Assembly (NCBI RefSeq): GCF_002159555.1
Contig: NZ_NFIV01000009.1
Coordinates: 1 to 64,000 of the forward strand
From: Muribaculum sp. An289
GTDB lineage: Bacteria > Bacteroidota > Bacteroidia > Bacteroidales > UBA932
DNA: 64,000 bases
Direction: 5' to 3'
Shown here: one piece after another, positions 7,706 through 16,847 of the stretch
How positions within the stretch are numbered: position 1 is the stretch's first letter
How the letters are laid out: each line of letters opens with the position of its first letter
Notes under the pieces: generated by a model
Seen by the model: only the letters and a program-made list of their open reading frames with translations
What the model was told of the DNA's origin: nothing
Databases searched by the model: none
Translations under genes and position numbers: made by a program

Positions 7706-9442
7706 ATGAAAAGGAAAACCGTGTTCGTGATTATAACCGTTTGCCTTGCCTTCGGAGCGGTCTTCGGGGCCGCCGGTCAGGAAAAGGGCTATAATGACGA
7801 GTCGATGTTGGCGGAGGCTGTAAATAAATTCAACAATAAAGATTTTGCCGGGGCGCACAGGATATTGGGCCGGCTTATGGAAAAGGACCCGGAAAACGAC
7901 GCTGCATTCTATTATATGGGTCTGGTGCGTTTCGCTCTCGGCAATGAAAGCGGCGCGGAGGCTGCCTTGAAAAAGGCTGTGTCAATCGACCCGGGAAATT
8001 TCTGGTACAAATACAGGCTTGCCGTCCTTTATGCCAGGACAGGGAGGCCTGAACTGACGATATCCATGTATGAGCGGCTCCTCGAAGACTTTCCGAAAAA
8101 GACGGAACTGTACTATACGCTGATAGACCTGTACATGCAGGAAAACCGTTATGACGATGCCCTTTCGACCCTTTCGCAGATTGAAACGGTATTCGGCGAG
8201 ACGGACATGACCGCCTATGCCCGCTTCGATTTGCTGAGGATTACCGGTAAGACCGATGAGGGATACCGCCACCTGAAGCGCTACAATGCCTCACATGCGT
8301 CCCCGCAGATATCTTCGCTGCTGGGGGATTATTATCTGAGCCGTTACGACAAGGATTCGGCCATGATTATGTACGAAGAGGCGCTGTCGCTCGAATCGGA
8401 TTATGCGCCGGCGCTGCTTAACATTGCCGGCATTTACCGCATGGACAGCAATTACGACGATTATTTCGACTGTATAGAAAGGTTCATTTCGGACCCTTAT
8501 ATCGATTCGCAGATGAAGGGGAGGTATCTGAACGACGCCTTTTCCCCGAAGGACCCCTATTTTCTCGAAGCCTTCAGGCCGCAGATAGATTCGTTGATGG
8601 AGACGGCCCTGGCTGTCAATGCCAATGATACGCTCATGAACATGTCCGTGGGTTACTATTATTTCTTTACCGGAAGGCCGGACAGGGCTATGGGGCTTTT
8701 CAAGGAAAACGTTTCGATGTTCCCTGACAGCAAGGGGGCGTGGGGAAATTACCTGTCGGCCCTGTATTCATTGCAGAAATGGCCCGAATACTATGCGGCT
8801 TCGGACAAGGCGGCGGAACGCTTTGCCGGGGAGCCGTATTTTGTGGAACAGCGCGGTATAGCATGTATCATGGTAAAGGATTATGACGGTGCGCTGGCCC
8901 AGTTCGACCGGCTTCTGTCGTTGGTGCCGGACGATACGTCGGCGGTTTCCGGCTGTTATGCCATAATCGGGGACATCTACCATGAGAGGGGCAACCCGAA
9001 ACAGGGGAACCGTTATTATGAGAAGGTACTCAAACTGGATCCCGACAATCTGCCGGTGCTCAACAATTACGCCTATTATCTCAGCCTTCAGGGGAAGAAT
9101 CTCAAACGGGCTTCCGAAATGGGGAAGAAATGCGTTGATGCCGAACCGGACAATCCTACATATCTGGATACTTACGGATGGATATTGCATCTTCTCGGCC
9201 GCTCATACGAGGCCAGGGACCTTTTCCGCCACGCCATGCTTTACGGCGGCCGTGAAAGCGCGGTAATCCTCGACCATTATGCGGAAATCCTGTATTCGCT
9301 CGGGGACAAGGATCTCGCCTTCCTGTATTGGAACCAGGCCATAGAGAAGAATGCGGCCGCGGCCCCTTCCGAGAAGATAGAAGGGCTGGAAGAAAAAGTA
9401 TCGCGCTATAAATCCGGAGCTTCCCGCAAAGACTCCAAGTGA
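7706..9442 (+). CDS. Exported tetratricopeptide-repeat protein
   Basis: 578 residues from the ATG at 7706, which gives a clean signal peptide (MKRKTVFVIITVCLAFGAVFGAAGQ, in part). The upstream extension to 7595 lacks a signal peptide and spans the promoter. The mature protein is almost entirely TPR helices, with clear units such as DAAFYYMGLVRFALGNESGAEAALKKAVSIDP and, near the C-terminus, NPTYLDTYGWILHLLGRSYEARDLFRHA. Such periplasmic TPR proteins of Bacteroidetes act as scaffolds for envelope assembly. The EnvC-like gene starts overlapping or just after its stop, so a joint role in peptidoglycan remodelling is likely. No enzymatic domain seen. Confidence 0.88.
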   Translation: MKRKTVFVIITVCLAFGAVFGAAGQEKGYNDESMLAEAVNKFNNKDFAGAHRILGRLMEKDPENDAAFYYMGLVRFALGNESGAEAALKKAVSIDPGNFWYKYRLAVLYARTGRPELTISMYERLLEDFPKKTELYYTLIDLYMQENRYDDALSTLSQIETVFGETDMTAYARFDLLRITGKTDEGYRHLKRYNASHASPQISSLLGDYYLSRYDKDSAMIMYEEALSLESDYAPALLNIAGIYRMDSNYDDYFDCIERFISDPYIDSQMKGRYLNDAFSPKDPYFLEAFRPQIDSLMETALAVNANDTLMNMSVGYYYFFTGRPDRAMGLFKENVSMFPDSKGAWGNYLSALYSLQKWPEYYAASDKAAERFAGEPYFVEQRGIACIMVKDYDGALAQFDRLLSLVPDDTSAVSGCYAIIGDIYHERGNPKQGNRYYEKVLKLDPDNLPVLNNYAYYLSLQGKNLKRASEMGKKCVDAEPDNPTYLDTYGWILHLLGRSYEARDLFRHAMLYGGRESAVILDHYAEILYSLGDKDLAFLYWNQAIEKNAAAAPSEKIEGLEEKVSRYKSGASRKDSK

Positions 9443-9462
9443 AAGCCTGTCAGACCTGCCGG

Positions 9463-10659
9463 ATGAGAATCTTCAGAAACATAGTCCTGTCCCTTTTCCT
9501 TACCTTGTCCTGCATGGCCGGTATTTCCCATGCACAGGACATAGAGTCCCACAAGGCCGAGAAGGCAAGGCTGGAACAGGAAATAGCCATGATAAACCGC
9601 CAGCTTTCTGCCAATACCGACCGCCAGCGGGACAATACCCAGCAATTGCAGCTTATCCGCAGGAAAATCAGCAATAGGCAGTCCATTGTGAATGAAATCG
9701 AAGCCCAAATCAAGTCTTACGACAGATCGATAGCCGAGACATCCAGGAACATCCGCAAGATGGAGGACGAGATGGACACGCTTATGGTGCATTATGAGCA
9801 TCTGGTACGTGTGGCTTACAGGAACAGGGACTCCCGCCTCTGGTTCGCCTACATCCTTTCGGGTGACAACATCGTCCAGACTTACAGGAGGTACATGTAT
9901 TTCAAGAACCTGTCTGCAAGCCTTGATTCAAGGGCTGAGGAAATCAGGAATCTGAAAGAAGAACTGTCCGGGGAGAGGATGAATCTCCAGCGCCTGAGGA
10001 ATGAATCGGTGGCGGCCAAGGACGACAGGATAAAGGAAATCAATTCATTAAAATCGGAGGAGGCCAATGCGCGGAAAGTGGAGGACCGTCTGAAAAAAGA
10101 CCGGAAGTCTTTCGAAAAACAGTTGAAGCAGAAAAACAAGCAGGTGGCTGCCCTGAATGCGGAGATAAAGCGCCTGGTAGAGCAGGCCATGAGGGAAAAA
10201 CAGAAGGCCCGGGATGCGGCTTCCGGTTCAGCTGAAATAGATTACGCCCTTTCGGGAGAATTTTCCAAGAACAAGGGGAAAATACCGTGGCCTACGGAGT
10301 CCCATGCGGTGATAGAGACTTTCGGGCAGCATTACCATCCTGTCTTCAAAGGTGTCAAGATGCCGTACAACTACGGCGTGAACATAGTGACCGATCCGTC
10401 CGCCACCGTGCGCTGTGTCTTCGACGGGGTGGTAAAACAGATTGTCGTGATGCCGGGTTATAACCAGTGCGTTCTCGTGCAGCACGGGGATTATTTTACA
10501 TTTTACTGCAAACTGGGTTCGGTTTCCGTAAAATCCGGGCAGGCTGTAAGTGCCGGTGAAACCATCGGTACGGTAGATACCATAAACGGAGATACGGTCT
10601 TCCATTTCCAGATATGGAAAGGGCAGACCCCTCAGAATCCAGAACATTGGTTGAGATAG
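9463..10659 (+). CDS. EnvC-like murein hydrolase activator with degenerate LytM domain
   Basis: 398 residues from ATG 9463, with a signal peptide (MRIFRNIVLSLFLTLSCMAG then ISHAQ). A GTG at 9439 overlapping the upstream TGA would add 8 residues and is also possible. Two long coiled coils (about 27-120 and 160-245) precede a C-terminal M23/LytM-like fold. The zinc ligands of active M23 peptidases (HxxxD and HLH) are not intact: the first site reads NYGVNIVTD, and only part of the second remains as FHFQIW. This matches EnvC/NlpD-type proteins, which do not cut peptidoglycan but activate N-acetylmuramoyl amidases at division. It is cotranscribed with the TPR gene and ends 4 bp from the convergent nucleoside kinase stop. 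Confidence 0.88.
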   Translation: MRIFRNIVLSLFLTLSCMAGISHAQDIESHKAEKARLEQEIAMINRQLSANTDRQRDNTQQLQLIRRKISNRQSIVNEIEAQIKSYDRSIAETSRNIRKMEDEMDTLMVHYEHLVRVAYRNRDSRLWFAYILSGDNIVQTYRRYMYFKNLSASLDSRAEEIRNLKEELSGERMNLQRLRNESVAAKDDRIKEINSLKSEEANARKVEDRLKKDRKSFEKQLKQKNKQVAALNAEIKRLVEQAMREKQKARDAASGSAEIDYALSGEFSKNKGKIPWPTESHAVIETFGQHYHPVFKGVKMPYNYGVNIVTDPSATVRCVFDGVVKQIVVMPGYNQCVLVQHGDYFTFYCKLGSVSVKSGQAVSAGETIGTVDTINGDTVFHFQIWKGQTPQNPEHWLR

Positions 10660-10663
10660 GAAG

Positions 10664-12358
10664 TTACAGGCTTCCACCTCCGATGAATTCCCTCATAATC
10701 GATGTAGGAGGTATCGCCGCCATTTCTTCAGGCGAGAGGGTCACGACATAATCCAGAAACTTCAGCAGCCTCACGGCTTCCGTATAGGCTTCCGACCGTG
10801 GTGAAATCCGTCTCAGCAGCGGTGCCACATGGAACTTCAATGCCGGAAGTTCGAATATTAGCGCCGAATTGAACATGGCATCCGCATTTTCCTGGAACGG
10901 GAAAATGTTTTTCGTTTCGCCGGAACGCACGCTCGGCCAGCGCAATATTGTGCTTTCAGGGCTCGTCCCCCTCGTCCTGTTGTCCCTTACGATTCTTCTC
11001 AGCAGGCGGTTGTCCGAGGTGGAGATATTGTTGTTTTCATCCAGCGAGAGGGAGGTGAGGGCGGAAGCATAGACTTTGAAAATCCTTTCGTTGTCTATCT
11101 CCGAGGTCATTTCGGGATTCAGCGCATGTATGCCCTCCATTATCAGGATGTCGTCTTCGGACATTTTCAGACGGTCCCCGCGATATTCGCGTTTTCCTTC
11201 CGCAAAATTGAACCTCGGCATCTCTATTTCCTTCCCGTCCAAAAGGTCGTTAAGGTTGGAATTCAGGAGTTTGAGGTCCATTGTCTTCAACGATTCGAAA
11301 TCGTATTCCCCGTTTTCGTCCCTCGGGGTGAATTCCCTGTTGACGAAATAATTGTCGAGTTCGATTACTACCGGATTGAGCCCTAATACCTTGCATTGCA
11401 TGGCAATCCGCTTTGACGTAGTGGTCTTTGCGCTGCTCGAAGGCCCGGCTATCGCGACTATCCGTGTCTTGTCCCTGCGGGAATAAATCATGTCCGCTAT
11501 GCGGGCGTATTTTCTTTCATGAAGGGCCTCGGATATGTTTATCAGGTCTTTGGCCTTCCCTTCGATTATGCACTTGTTCAAAGTCCCGACTCCGGACACT
11601 CCCATGATATGGCACCAGTCGGAGTGCTCTTTCAGTACCGAATAGAGTTTGTCCTGCATTTTGAAAGACGTAAGCCTTTCAGGGTCGTTGATTGATGGCC
11701 ATCTGATGCAGAAGCCTTCCCCGAAGCGATAGATGTCGTATGTGTCCGCGATTCCGGATGACGGGGCGAGCGGGCCGTAAAACGTGTCCTGCCATCCGTC
11801 AAAGGAATACAGGGAGGTCGTGAACCTTCCGAGGCTCTCTATGAGTTCGGCTTTCTGCGGCTGGAAATTTTTCCGGAATATTCCGGCGGCCTCTTCGGCT
11901 TCCGCCTTTTTTTTGATGAACGGGATGTCGGCCTGTATGAGTTCACTGACACGTCCGCGGATGCGCTCCATGTCTTTGTCCGTAATGTTTACGGTCACCG
12001 GTTTTTCTCCCTGGTTGCCGTTGTCAGGTTCGCGTATTTCGGCATAAAGTCCGTTGGGCAGAGAGTAATCGTAGGTGAGGCATCTGTCCGGGAAAATTTC
12101 CGAAACGGCTTTCTGGACAATGAAGCACAGGGAACGCATGTAAGTGCGCCTTCCGTCCGGGTGGGAACGGTCGATGAATCTTATTTTGCATGGGGCGTAA
12201 AGCCTTCTGCCGAGTTCTTTCAGCAGGTTGTTTTCGAGTGCGGCTATGACAGGAAAACGGCATTTGCAGCCGGATATGGCGAGAAGTTCCGAGATTTTCG
12301 TTCCTTCTTCTATGCTATAGGTTTTTCCGTCGTTTTCGCAGAAGATGTCCAGTTTCAT
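10664..12358 (-). CDS. Nucleoside (uridine-type) kinase with TGS and threonyl-tRNA-synthetase-like N-terminus
   Basis: 564 residues. The N-terminus (1-60) is TGS/ubiquitin-like, followed by a domain like the second additional domain of threonyl-tRNA synthetase (to about 250). The kinase domain has P-loop GPSSSAKTTT at 305-314 and ELDNYFVNRE downstream, as in phosphoribulokinase/uridine kinases. This fused form is common in Bacteroidetes and Firmicutes and is usually annotated only as nucleoside kinase; pyrimidine nucleosides are the presumed substrates. It starts 4 bp after the uvrA stop, so it is the last gene of an MBL-uvrA-kinase operon. Confidence 0.9.
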   Translation of the reverse strand: MKLDIFCENDGKTYSIEEGTKISELLAISGCKCRFPVIAALENNLLKELGRRLYAPCKIRFIDRSHPDGRRTYMRSLCFIVQKAVSEIFPDRCLTYDYSLPNGLYAEIREPDNGNQGEKPVTVNITDKDMERIRGRVSELIQADIPFIKKKAEAEEAAGIFRKNFQPQKAELIESLGRFTTSLYSFDGWQDTFYGPLAPSSGIADTYDIYRFGEGFCIRWPSINDPERLTSFKMQDKLYSVLKEHSDWCHIMGVSGVGTLNKCIIEGKAKDLINISEALHERKYARIADMIYSRRDKTRIVAIAGPSSSAKTTTSKRIAMQCKVLGLNPVVIELDNYFVNREFTPRDENGEYDFESLKTMDLKLLNSNLNDLLDGKEIEMPRFNFAEGKREYRGDRLKMSEDDILIMEGIHALNPEMTSEIDNERIFKVYASALTSLSLDENNNISTSDNRLLRRIVRDNRTRGTSPESTILRWPSVRSGETKNIFPFQENADAMFNSALIFELPALKFHVAPLLRRISPRSEAYTEAVRLLKFLDYVVTLSPEEMAAIPPTSIMREFIGGGSL

Positions 12359-12362
12359 GATA

Positions 12363-15113
12363 TCAGATGTTTAATGCCTCCTTCAGGTAGGGTCCGGTTA
12401 CGGACTCGGGATTCCCGGCTATCTCTTCCGGGGTCCCTTCGGCCACGATCCGCCCTCCCTTTTCTCCTCCTTCCGGTCCTAAGTCGAATATGTAATCCAC
12501 GGACTTGAGGATGTCGAGGTTGTGTTCGATTATGATGACGGTATTGCCTTGGTCTACAAGTTTCTGCAATACGTTCAGAAGTATTTTTATATCATCGAAA
12601 TGCAGGCCGGTGGTAGGTTCGTCTAAGATGTACAGAGTGTTCCCGGTCGCCTTTCGGGAAAATTCGGCCGCGAGTTTGATTCTCTGGCTTTCTCCTCCGC
12701 TGAGCGTTACGGACGACTGCCCGAGGCGTATGTAACCGAGCCCGACATCGCACAGGGCCTGCAATTTATAAGCGATTGAAGGGATGTTCCTGAAAAAGCC
12801 GTATGCTTCGCTGACAGGCATTTCAAGCACATCGCTGATGTTTTTCCCCTTGTATTTTACGGCGAGGGTGTCCGGATTGTATCTTTTCCCTCCGCATTGC
12901 GGGCATGTTACGTTCACCGACGGGAGGAAATTCATTTCGATTACCTTGATTCCCGCCCCTTTGCATTCCTCGCACCGGCCTCCGCTTACATTGAATGAAA
13001 ACCGTCCGGATTTGAAGCCGCGTATCTTGGCATCCGGAGTCTCTTCGAAGAGTTTGCGTATGTCGGTGAATACGTCCGTATACGTCGCCGGGTTGCTCCG
13101 CGCGGTTTTCCCTATCGGACTTTGGTCTATCTCGACGAGTTTGTCGATGTTTTCCACTCCCGTTATTTCATCGTATGGCTGTGCTGTGAGGCTGGAGCGG
13201 TAAAATATGTTGCTGAGTACCGGCATCAGCGTTTCGGTTATGAGGGTCGATTTTCCGCTGCCGCTCACGCCGCTTATCCCGACAAAACAGCCTAAAGGTA
13301 TCGATATGTCTACGTTTTTGAGGTTGTTCCCTCTTGCGCCCCTGAGGTTCAGGAAAGTACCGTTGCCTTTCCTTCTTGCCGGAGGAATGTCTATGTTTTT
13401 GAGGCCGTTGAGGTAGTCAAGGGTCGGTGTGGATATACCTTTGATTCCCGAAACGGGGCCGTTGTAAAGGACTTCCCCTCCGAGTTCTCCGGCTCCGGGG
13501 CCCATGTCGATGAGCCAGTCGGCGTTTTCCATCATTTCCCTGTCGTGCTCCACGACCATGACCGAGTTGCCCTCGTCGCGCAGTTTTTTCAGCGAATCAA
13601 TCAGTTTGCGGTTGTCCCTGTAATGGAGCCCTATGCTCGGTTCGTCCAATATATACAGTACGTTCACTAATTTCGAGCCTATCTGGGTTGCGAGCCTGAT
13701 TCTCTGGCTTTCACCTCCGGACAACGACGATGCCGGGCGCGAGAGTGTCAGGTATTCGAGGCCCACGTCCATGAGGAAACCTACCCTGTCGTTCAGTTCC
13801 TTCAGTATGTCACGTGCTATGGTGGACTGCCTGGCGGAGAGTTTTTCAGGGAGTGATCGGAGCCATTTCTGCAATTCGGAAATCTCCATTTGGGAGACCT
13901 CGTAGATGTTTTTCCCGTCTATCCTGAACAGCAGGCTCTCTTCATTGAGCCTCTTTCCGTGGCATACCGGGCATTCGACGGTTTCCGTAACATCGTCCAT
14001 CACCCCTTTGAATGTCACCATTTCGGAATTGGCCCCGCTTCCTATCCTGAACAGTTCATCGGACCCGTATATCAGCAGCGACAGGGCATCCTGTGGTATC
14101 TCGTCAATCGGGTCGAACAGGGAAAAGCCGTATTTCTGGGCGATGGCCCGGACGACATCGAATTTTTTGTTTTCCCGGGATTTTCCGAGCGGGATTATCC
14201 CTCCGTCGGCAATTGATTTGCTTTTATCCGGAATAATGCTGTCTATCTGTATGTTCCGTATCCTTCCGAGGCCTTTGCAGTTGGGGCAGTAGCCTCTCGG
14301 GGAGTTGAATGAAAATGTGTGCGGAGCCGGTTCGGGAAGCGAAATCCCGCTGTCCGGACAAACGAGGTGTTTGGAAAAATATTGCATTTTCCCGTCCTCC
14401 GGATTCATTACGGCCAGTTCTCCCTTTCCTTGGGCAAGGGCGGTGGTGACCGACTCCCTTATGCGCTTTTCGTCTTCGTCCTTGGGCTTCAGTTTGTCTA
14501 TGACGAGTTCTATGAAATGCGGTTTGTAGCGGTCCAACGGCTGGACTTCTTCCAGCAGGACTATCTCGCCGTCTATCCGGGCCTCGTTGAAGCCTTTCTT
14601 GCGAAGTGACGAGATGAGTTCACGGTAATGGCCTTTCCTTCCTTTGACCAATGGGGAGAGCAGGACACATTTCTTTCCCTTGTAGCGTTCGATTATGAGC
14701 GAGACAATCTGCGAGTCGGAATATTTCACCATCTTTTTCCCTGTCACAGGAGAATATGCTTCCGAAGCCTTTGCGTAAAGAAGCCTCAGGAAATCATAGA
14801 TTTCCGTTGTAGTCCCGACGGTGGAGCGCGGGTTGTTGCCGGTCGTCTTCTGCTCGATTGCGATTATGGGGCTGAGGCCCTCGATTTCTTCCACGTCAGG
14901 TTTTTCGAGGATGCCCATGAACTGTTTGGCATAGACCGAGAGTGTGTCCATGTACCTTCTCTGGCCTTCTGCAAAAATGGTGTCGAATGCGAGGGAGGAT
15001 TTTCCGCTCCCGCTGAGCCCTGTGACTACGACAAGGCGGTCCCTCGGTATTTCAAGGGAAACGTTTTTAAGGTTATGGGCCTTTGCCCCGGTTATTTTTA
15101 TCGAATTGTCCAA
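12363..15113 (-). CDS. uvrA: Excinuclease ABC subunit A
   Basis: 916 residues, slightly shorter than the roughly 940 of E. coli. It is the damage-recognition ATPase of nucleotide excision repair, acting with UvrB and UvrC. Two ABC cassettes are present: Walker [10 protein letters not shown] at 32-40 and GVSGSGKST in the second half, with signatures [13 protein letters not shown] and [13 protein letters not shown]. The second zinc module is intact (CEECKGAG ... [10 protein letters not shown]). The first reads CPDSG ... CPNCKGLG, so one cysteine of the usual CPxC is replaced, which appears to be a lineage variant. The gene starts 13 bp after the MBL gene stop. Confidence 0.97.
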   Translation of the reverse strand: MDNSIKITGAKAHNLKNVSLEIPRDRLVVVTGLSGSGKSSLAFDTIFAEGQRRYMDTLSVYAKQFMGILEKPDVEEIEGLSPIIAIEQKTTGNNPRSTVGTTTEIYDFLRLLYAKASEAYSPVTGKKMVKYSDSQIVSLIIERYKGKKCVLLSPLVKGRKGHYRELISSLRKKGFNEARIDGEIVLLEEVQPLDRYKPHFIELVIDKLKPKDEDEKRIRESVTTALAQGKGELAVMNPEDGKMQYFSKHLVCPDSGISLPEPAPHTFSFNSPRGYCPNCKGLGRIRNIQIDSIIPDKSKSIADGGIIPLGKSRENKKFDVVRAIAQKYGFSLFDPIDEIPQDALSLLIYGSDELFRIGSGANSEMVTFKGVMDDVTETVECPVCHGKRLNEESLLFRIDGKNIYEVSQMEISELQKWLRSLPEKLSARQSTIARDILKELNDRVGFLMDVGLEYLTLSRPASSLSGGESQRIRLATQIGSKLVNVLYILDEPSIGLHYRDNRKLIDSLKKLRDEGNSVMVVEHDREMMENADWLIDMGPGAGELGGEVLYNGPVSGIKGISTPTLDYLNGLKNIDIPPARRKGNGTFLNLRGARGNNLKNVDISIPLGCFVGISGVSGSGKSTLITETLMPVLSNIFYRSSLTAQPYDEITGVENIDKLVEIDQSPIGKTARSNPATYTDVFTDIRKLFEETPDAKIRGFKSGRFSFNVSGGRCEECKGAGIKVIEMNFLPSVNVTCPQCGGKRYNPDTLAVKYKGKNISDVLEMPVSEAYGFFRNIPSIAYKLQALCDVGLGYIRLGQSSVTLSGGESQRIKLAAEFSRKATGNTLYILDEPTTGLHFDDIKILLNVLQKLVDQGNTVIIIEHNLDILKSVDYIFDLGPEGGEKGGRIVAEGTPEEIAGNPESVTGPYLKEALNI

Positions 15114-15126
15114 TCTCTGTTCTGTT

Positions 15127-15771
15127 TTAGTATGGCTGGAGGAACGGGTTCTTTAGCCTTTCTTCACCTATCGTCGTAGGATATCCGTGTCCCGGAATCA
15201 CCTCTATGTCATCGCCTAAAGGGATGATTTTCGTCATGATGCTCTTCATCAGGGCGTCATAGTCTCCCGAAGGGTGGTCTGTCCGTCCGATGCTTCCTGC
15301 AAAAAGCGTGTCCCCCGAAATCAGAAAATTGTTTTCTTTGCTGAAAAAGCAAACGCCGCCGCGGGTGTGGCCCGGTGTCGCTATGACTTCAAGCTGCGAA
15401 TGTCCGAATGTTATCCTGTCCCCGTCATGTATGTCGAGCGTTTTTTCCGGAAGTTCCGGTGTGGCATAGCCCATCATTTCGCAGAATCTCGGGACGTATG
15501 CCCTCTGTTCCTTGTCTTCCGGGGCCATATATGTGTCCGCTTTCCATTTGTCCGTGACGAAACCGAGTCCCAGAACATGGTCGAAGTGCATGTGTGTCAG
15601 CAGTATCTTGACCGGTTTCAACGAATTGTCCGTTATGAACTGCTCCAGCCTTTTCTTTTCCGTATCGGTATAGCATCCAGGGTCGATTATCACCGCCTCT
15701 TTCGTTTCGTCCCACAGCACCATGGTGCATTCGCGCAGGTCGTTGAAGTAAAATCTTTTTATTTCAATCAT
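15127..15771 (-). CDS. MBL-fold metallo-hydrolase (glyoxalase II-like)
   Basis: 214 residues from the ATG at 15771. A longer frame to 16371 runs through the repeat island and is not coding. Metal-binding motifs are complete: THMHFDH 59-65, H135 in TPGHT, D154 in SGDTLF and H195 in PGHGYPTT. This is the glyoxalase II/YcbL subgroup that hydrolyses thioesters such as S-lactoylglutathione in other bacteria; the substrate here is unknown. First gene of an operon with uvrA and a nucleoside kinase. The unusual repeat island lies directly upstream. Confidence 0.9.
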   Translation of the reverse strand: MIEIKRFYFNDLRECTMVLWDETKEAVIIDPGCYTDTEKKRLEQFITDNSLKPVKILLTHMHFDHVLGLGFVTDKWKADTYMAPEDKEQRAYVPRFCEMMGYATPELPEKTLDIHDGDRITFGHSQLEVIATPGHTRGGVCFFSKENNFLISGDTLFAGSIGRTDHPSGDYDALMKSIMTKIIPLGDDIEVIPGHGYPTTIGEERLKNPFLQPY

Positions 15772-15968
15772 AAGTCGCCGGTAAAATTTTATTCTGCAAG
15801 TTATATAAAATTGCTTAAAAATGCGCTCCGATGCGGATATTTTTGTGATTCGGCACCGTTCCGAAAGCCGCTTGTCAGTAAAGCCGCTAGTAAAGCCACT
15901 TGTCGCGGTTTTGCCTCCACGGGCCACCGTATTTCCCACCCCATAGCCATTCCTCTTTTTCGAGGGTG

Positions 15969-16387
15969 TTTGATAATCAATAAGTTGCAAAAATGCAGGC
16001 TGGCTTTGGGTACTTTCCAAGGTACCCAAGCGCAGGGGCGGTTTTGGTAAAACATTGGATATCAATAAGTTGTGAAAGTAGAGGCTGGCTGTGAGGTTGA
16101 AAAATATGCCGGCAAAATATACCGGTAAAATATACCGACAAAATCCGATTCCTACCCGCCTCCTCGGTTTTTCTTCCTTCATGCTTTGTCCCGCAGTTCT
16201 TTCACCGGCGCTGATTCTTTGGCCTCCCGAAAAAGTTTGGAGCGAGTTATGTTTTGCTAAATTATTAATAATCAATGGTTTACCAAAATTCAGCTCGCTT
16301 TTGAGGGGTATACGGACATGATTAAAAGCGAGTTGTATTTTCTTAAATAATTGGCAATCAACTATTTGCAAATATTTTACTCGCTCC
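15969..16387. repeat. Hairpin-module block, copy 1 (homologous to 52724-53057)
   Basis: Four cores of the form TTGATAATCA-(5-7 nt)-TTnTAAAA lie at about 15970, 16055, 16264 and 16350. Each pair is about 85 bp apart. Complementary arms flank them. CTTTGGGTAC (16004-16013) pairs with GTACCCAAG (16022-16030). GAGCGAG (16240-16246), CTCGCTTTT (16294-16302), AAAAGCGAG (16324-16332) and CTCGCTC (16380-16386) can pair in alternative ways. Compared with copy 2 there is an insertion of roughly 110 bp around 16115-16230. Confidence 0.8.
16101..16139. repeat. 13-bp tandem repeat, three units
   Basis: AAAATATGCCGGC, AAAATATACCGGT and AAAATATACCGAC follow each other without a gap. Island 2 has a single unit at the matching place, so this is a local expansion. 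Confidence 0.8.
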
Positions 16388-16410
16388 AGACTTTTGGAAA
16401 ACTGTCATGG

Positions 16411-16456
16411 GACATGGCGGTGCAATTACAGTTGACGTGGCGGTGCAATTACAGTA
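16411..16456. repeat. 23-bp tandem repeat, two units
   Basis: Two units of the form GACRTGGCGGTGCAATTACAG plus two bases, the second starting at 16434. No match was seen in island 2. Confidence 0.8.
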
Positions 16457-16579
16457 GTTCATTTGCTATGCTCTCGGCTTCTTTTTTTTTGCTTTCGGCA
16501 ATTGTGACGGATTTCAATGGACGGATTTAACTGTAGACACGATATGATTAACAGGCAATGGCATGGTCCAGCCTGATGA

Positions 16580-16705
16580 GGGAAAGTGAACCAAATTACC
16601 GGTCATTCGGTGCACTTTCCCCTCGAAAATATTGATTTTACCGCCATTTTCGCCGTTTTTCCCGGGAAAGTGAACCATTTTGCCGCGAATTGGTGGCACT
16701 TTCCC
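16580..16705. repeat. Two GGGAAAGTG...CACTTTCCC hairpins
   Basis: GGGAAAGTG at 16580-16588 pairs with CACTTTCCC at 16613-16621. A second copy pairs 16664-16672 with 16697-16705. Inside each the sequence GAACC...GGTG extends the symmetry. The same element sits at 53343-53380, again directly before the promoter module. Confidence 0.8.
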
Positions 16706-16795
16706 CTAATACGAGGCTCTCGGCTTCTGCGTATAGTTGCCGCTATCGCGCCAGAAATACTGTTGCGCCTCGGCATAGCAATTTGAATAAATTCA

Positions 16796-16827
16796 TTTGC
16801 TCTGCTCTCTGCTTCTGCGTATATTTG
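16796..16827 (+). promoter_or_regulatory. Promoter of the deoxynucleoside kinase gene (TTTG-N20-TATATTTG)
   Basis: TTTG (16796-16799) and TATATTTG (16820-16827) are separated by exactly 20 nt and match the Bacteroidetes -33/-7 consensus. The leader to the ATG at 16848 is about 20 nt. The spacer ends GCTTCTGCG, as in the ahcY promoter at 53693-53724. A related but weaker copy (TATAGTTG) lies about 90 bp upstream. Confidence 0.75.
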
Positions 16828-16847
16828 CCCAATAAAAACAGTTTGTC

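Larger units (their letters stand above)
15772..16847. repeat. Composite intergenic repeat island 1
   Basis: About 1.1 kb with no credible gene, between divergent MBL and deoxynucleoside kinase genes. In order it holds: two pairs of hairpin modules with TTGATAATCA-like cores (15969-16387), a 13-bp triple repeat (16101-16139), a 23-bp double repeat (16411-16456), a truncated promoter module (about 16456-16490), two GGGAAAGTG hairpins (16580-16705) and a promoter module ending in TATATTTG (16716-16827). Island 2 (52676-53753) has the same classes of element in the same order, also leading into a gene. Confidence 0.8.

Noticed and set aside
15772-16371. 200-residue N-terminal extension of the MBL hydrolase frame
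   Set aside because: It translates repeat island 1; the family starts at the chosen ATG.
15772-16847. Island 1 as a MITE or IS remnant with terminal repeats
   Set aside because: No clear pair of terminal inverted repeats with target-site duplication could be found; the structure is modular and is better described as repeats. Comparison of empty sites could still change this.
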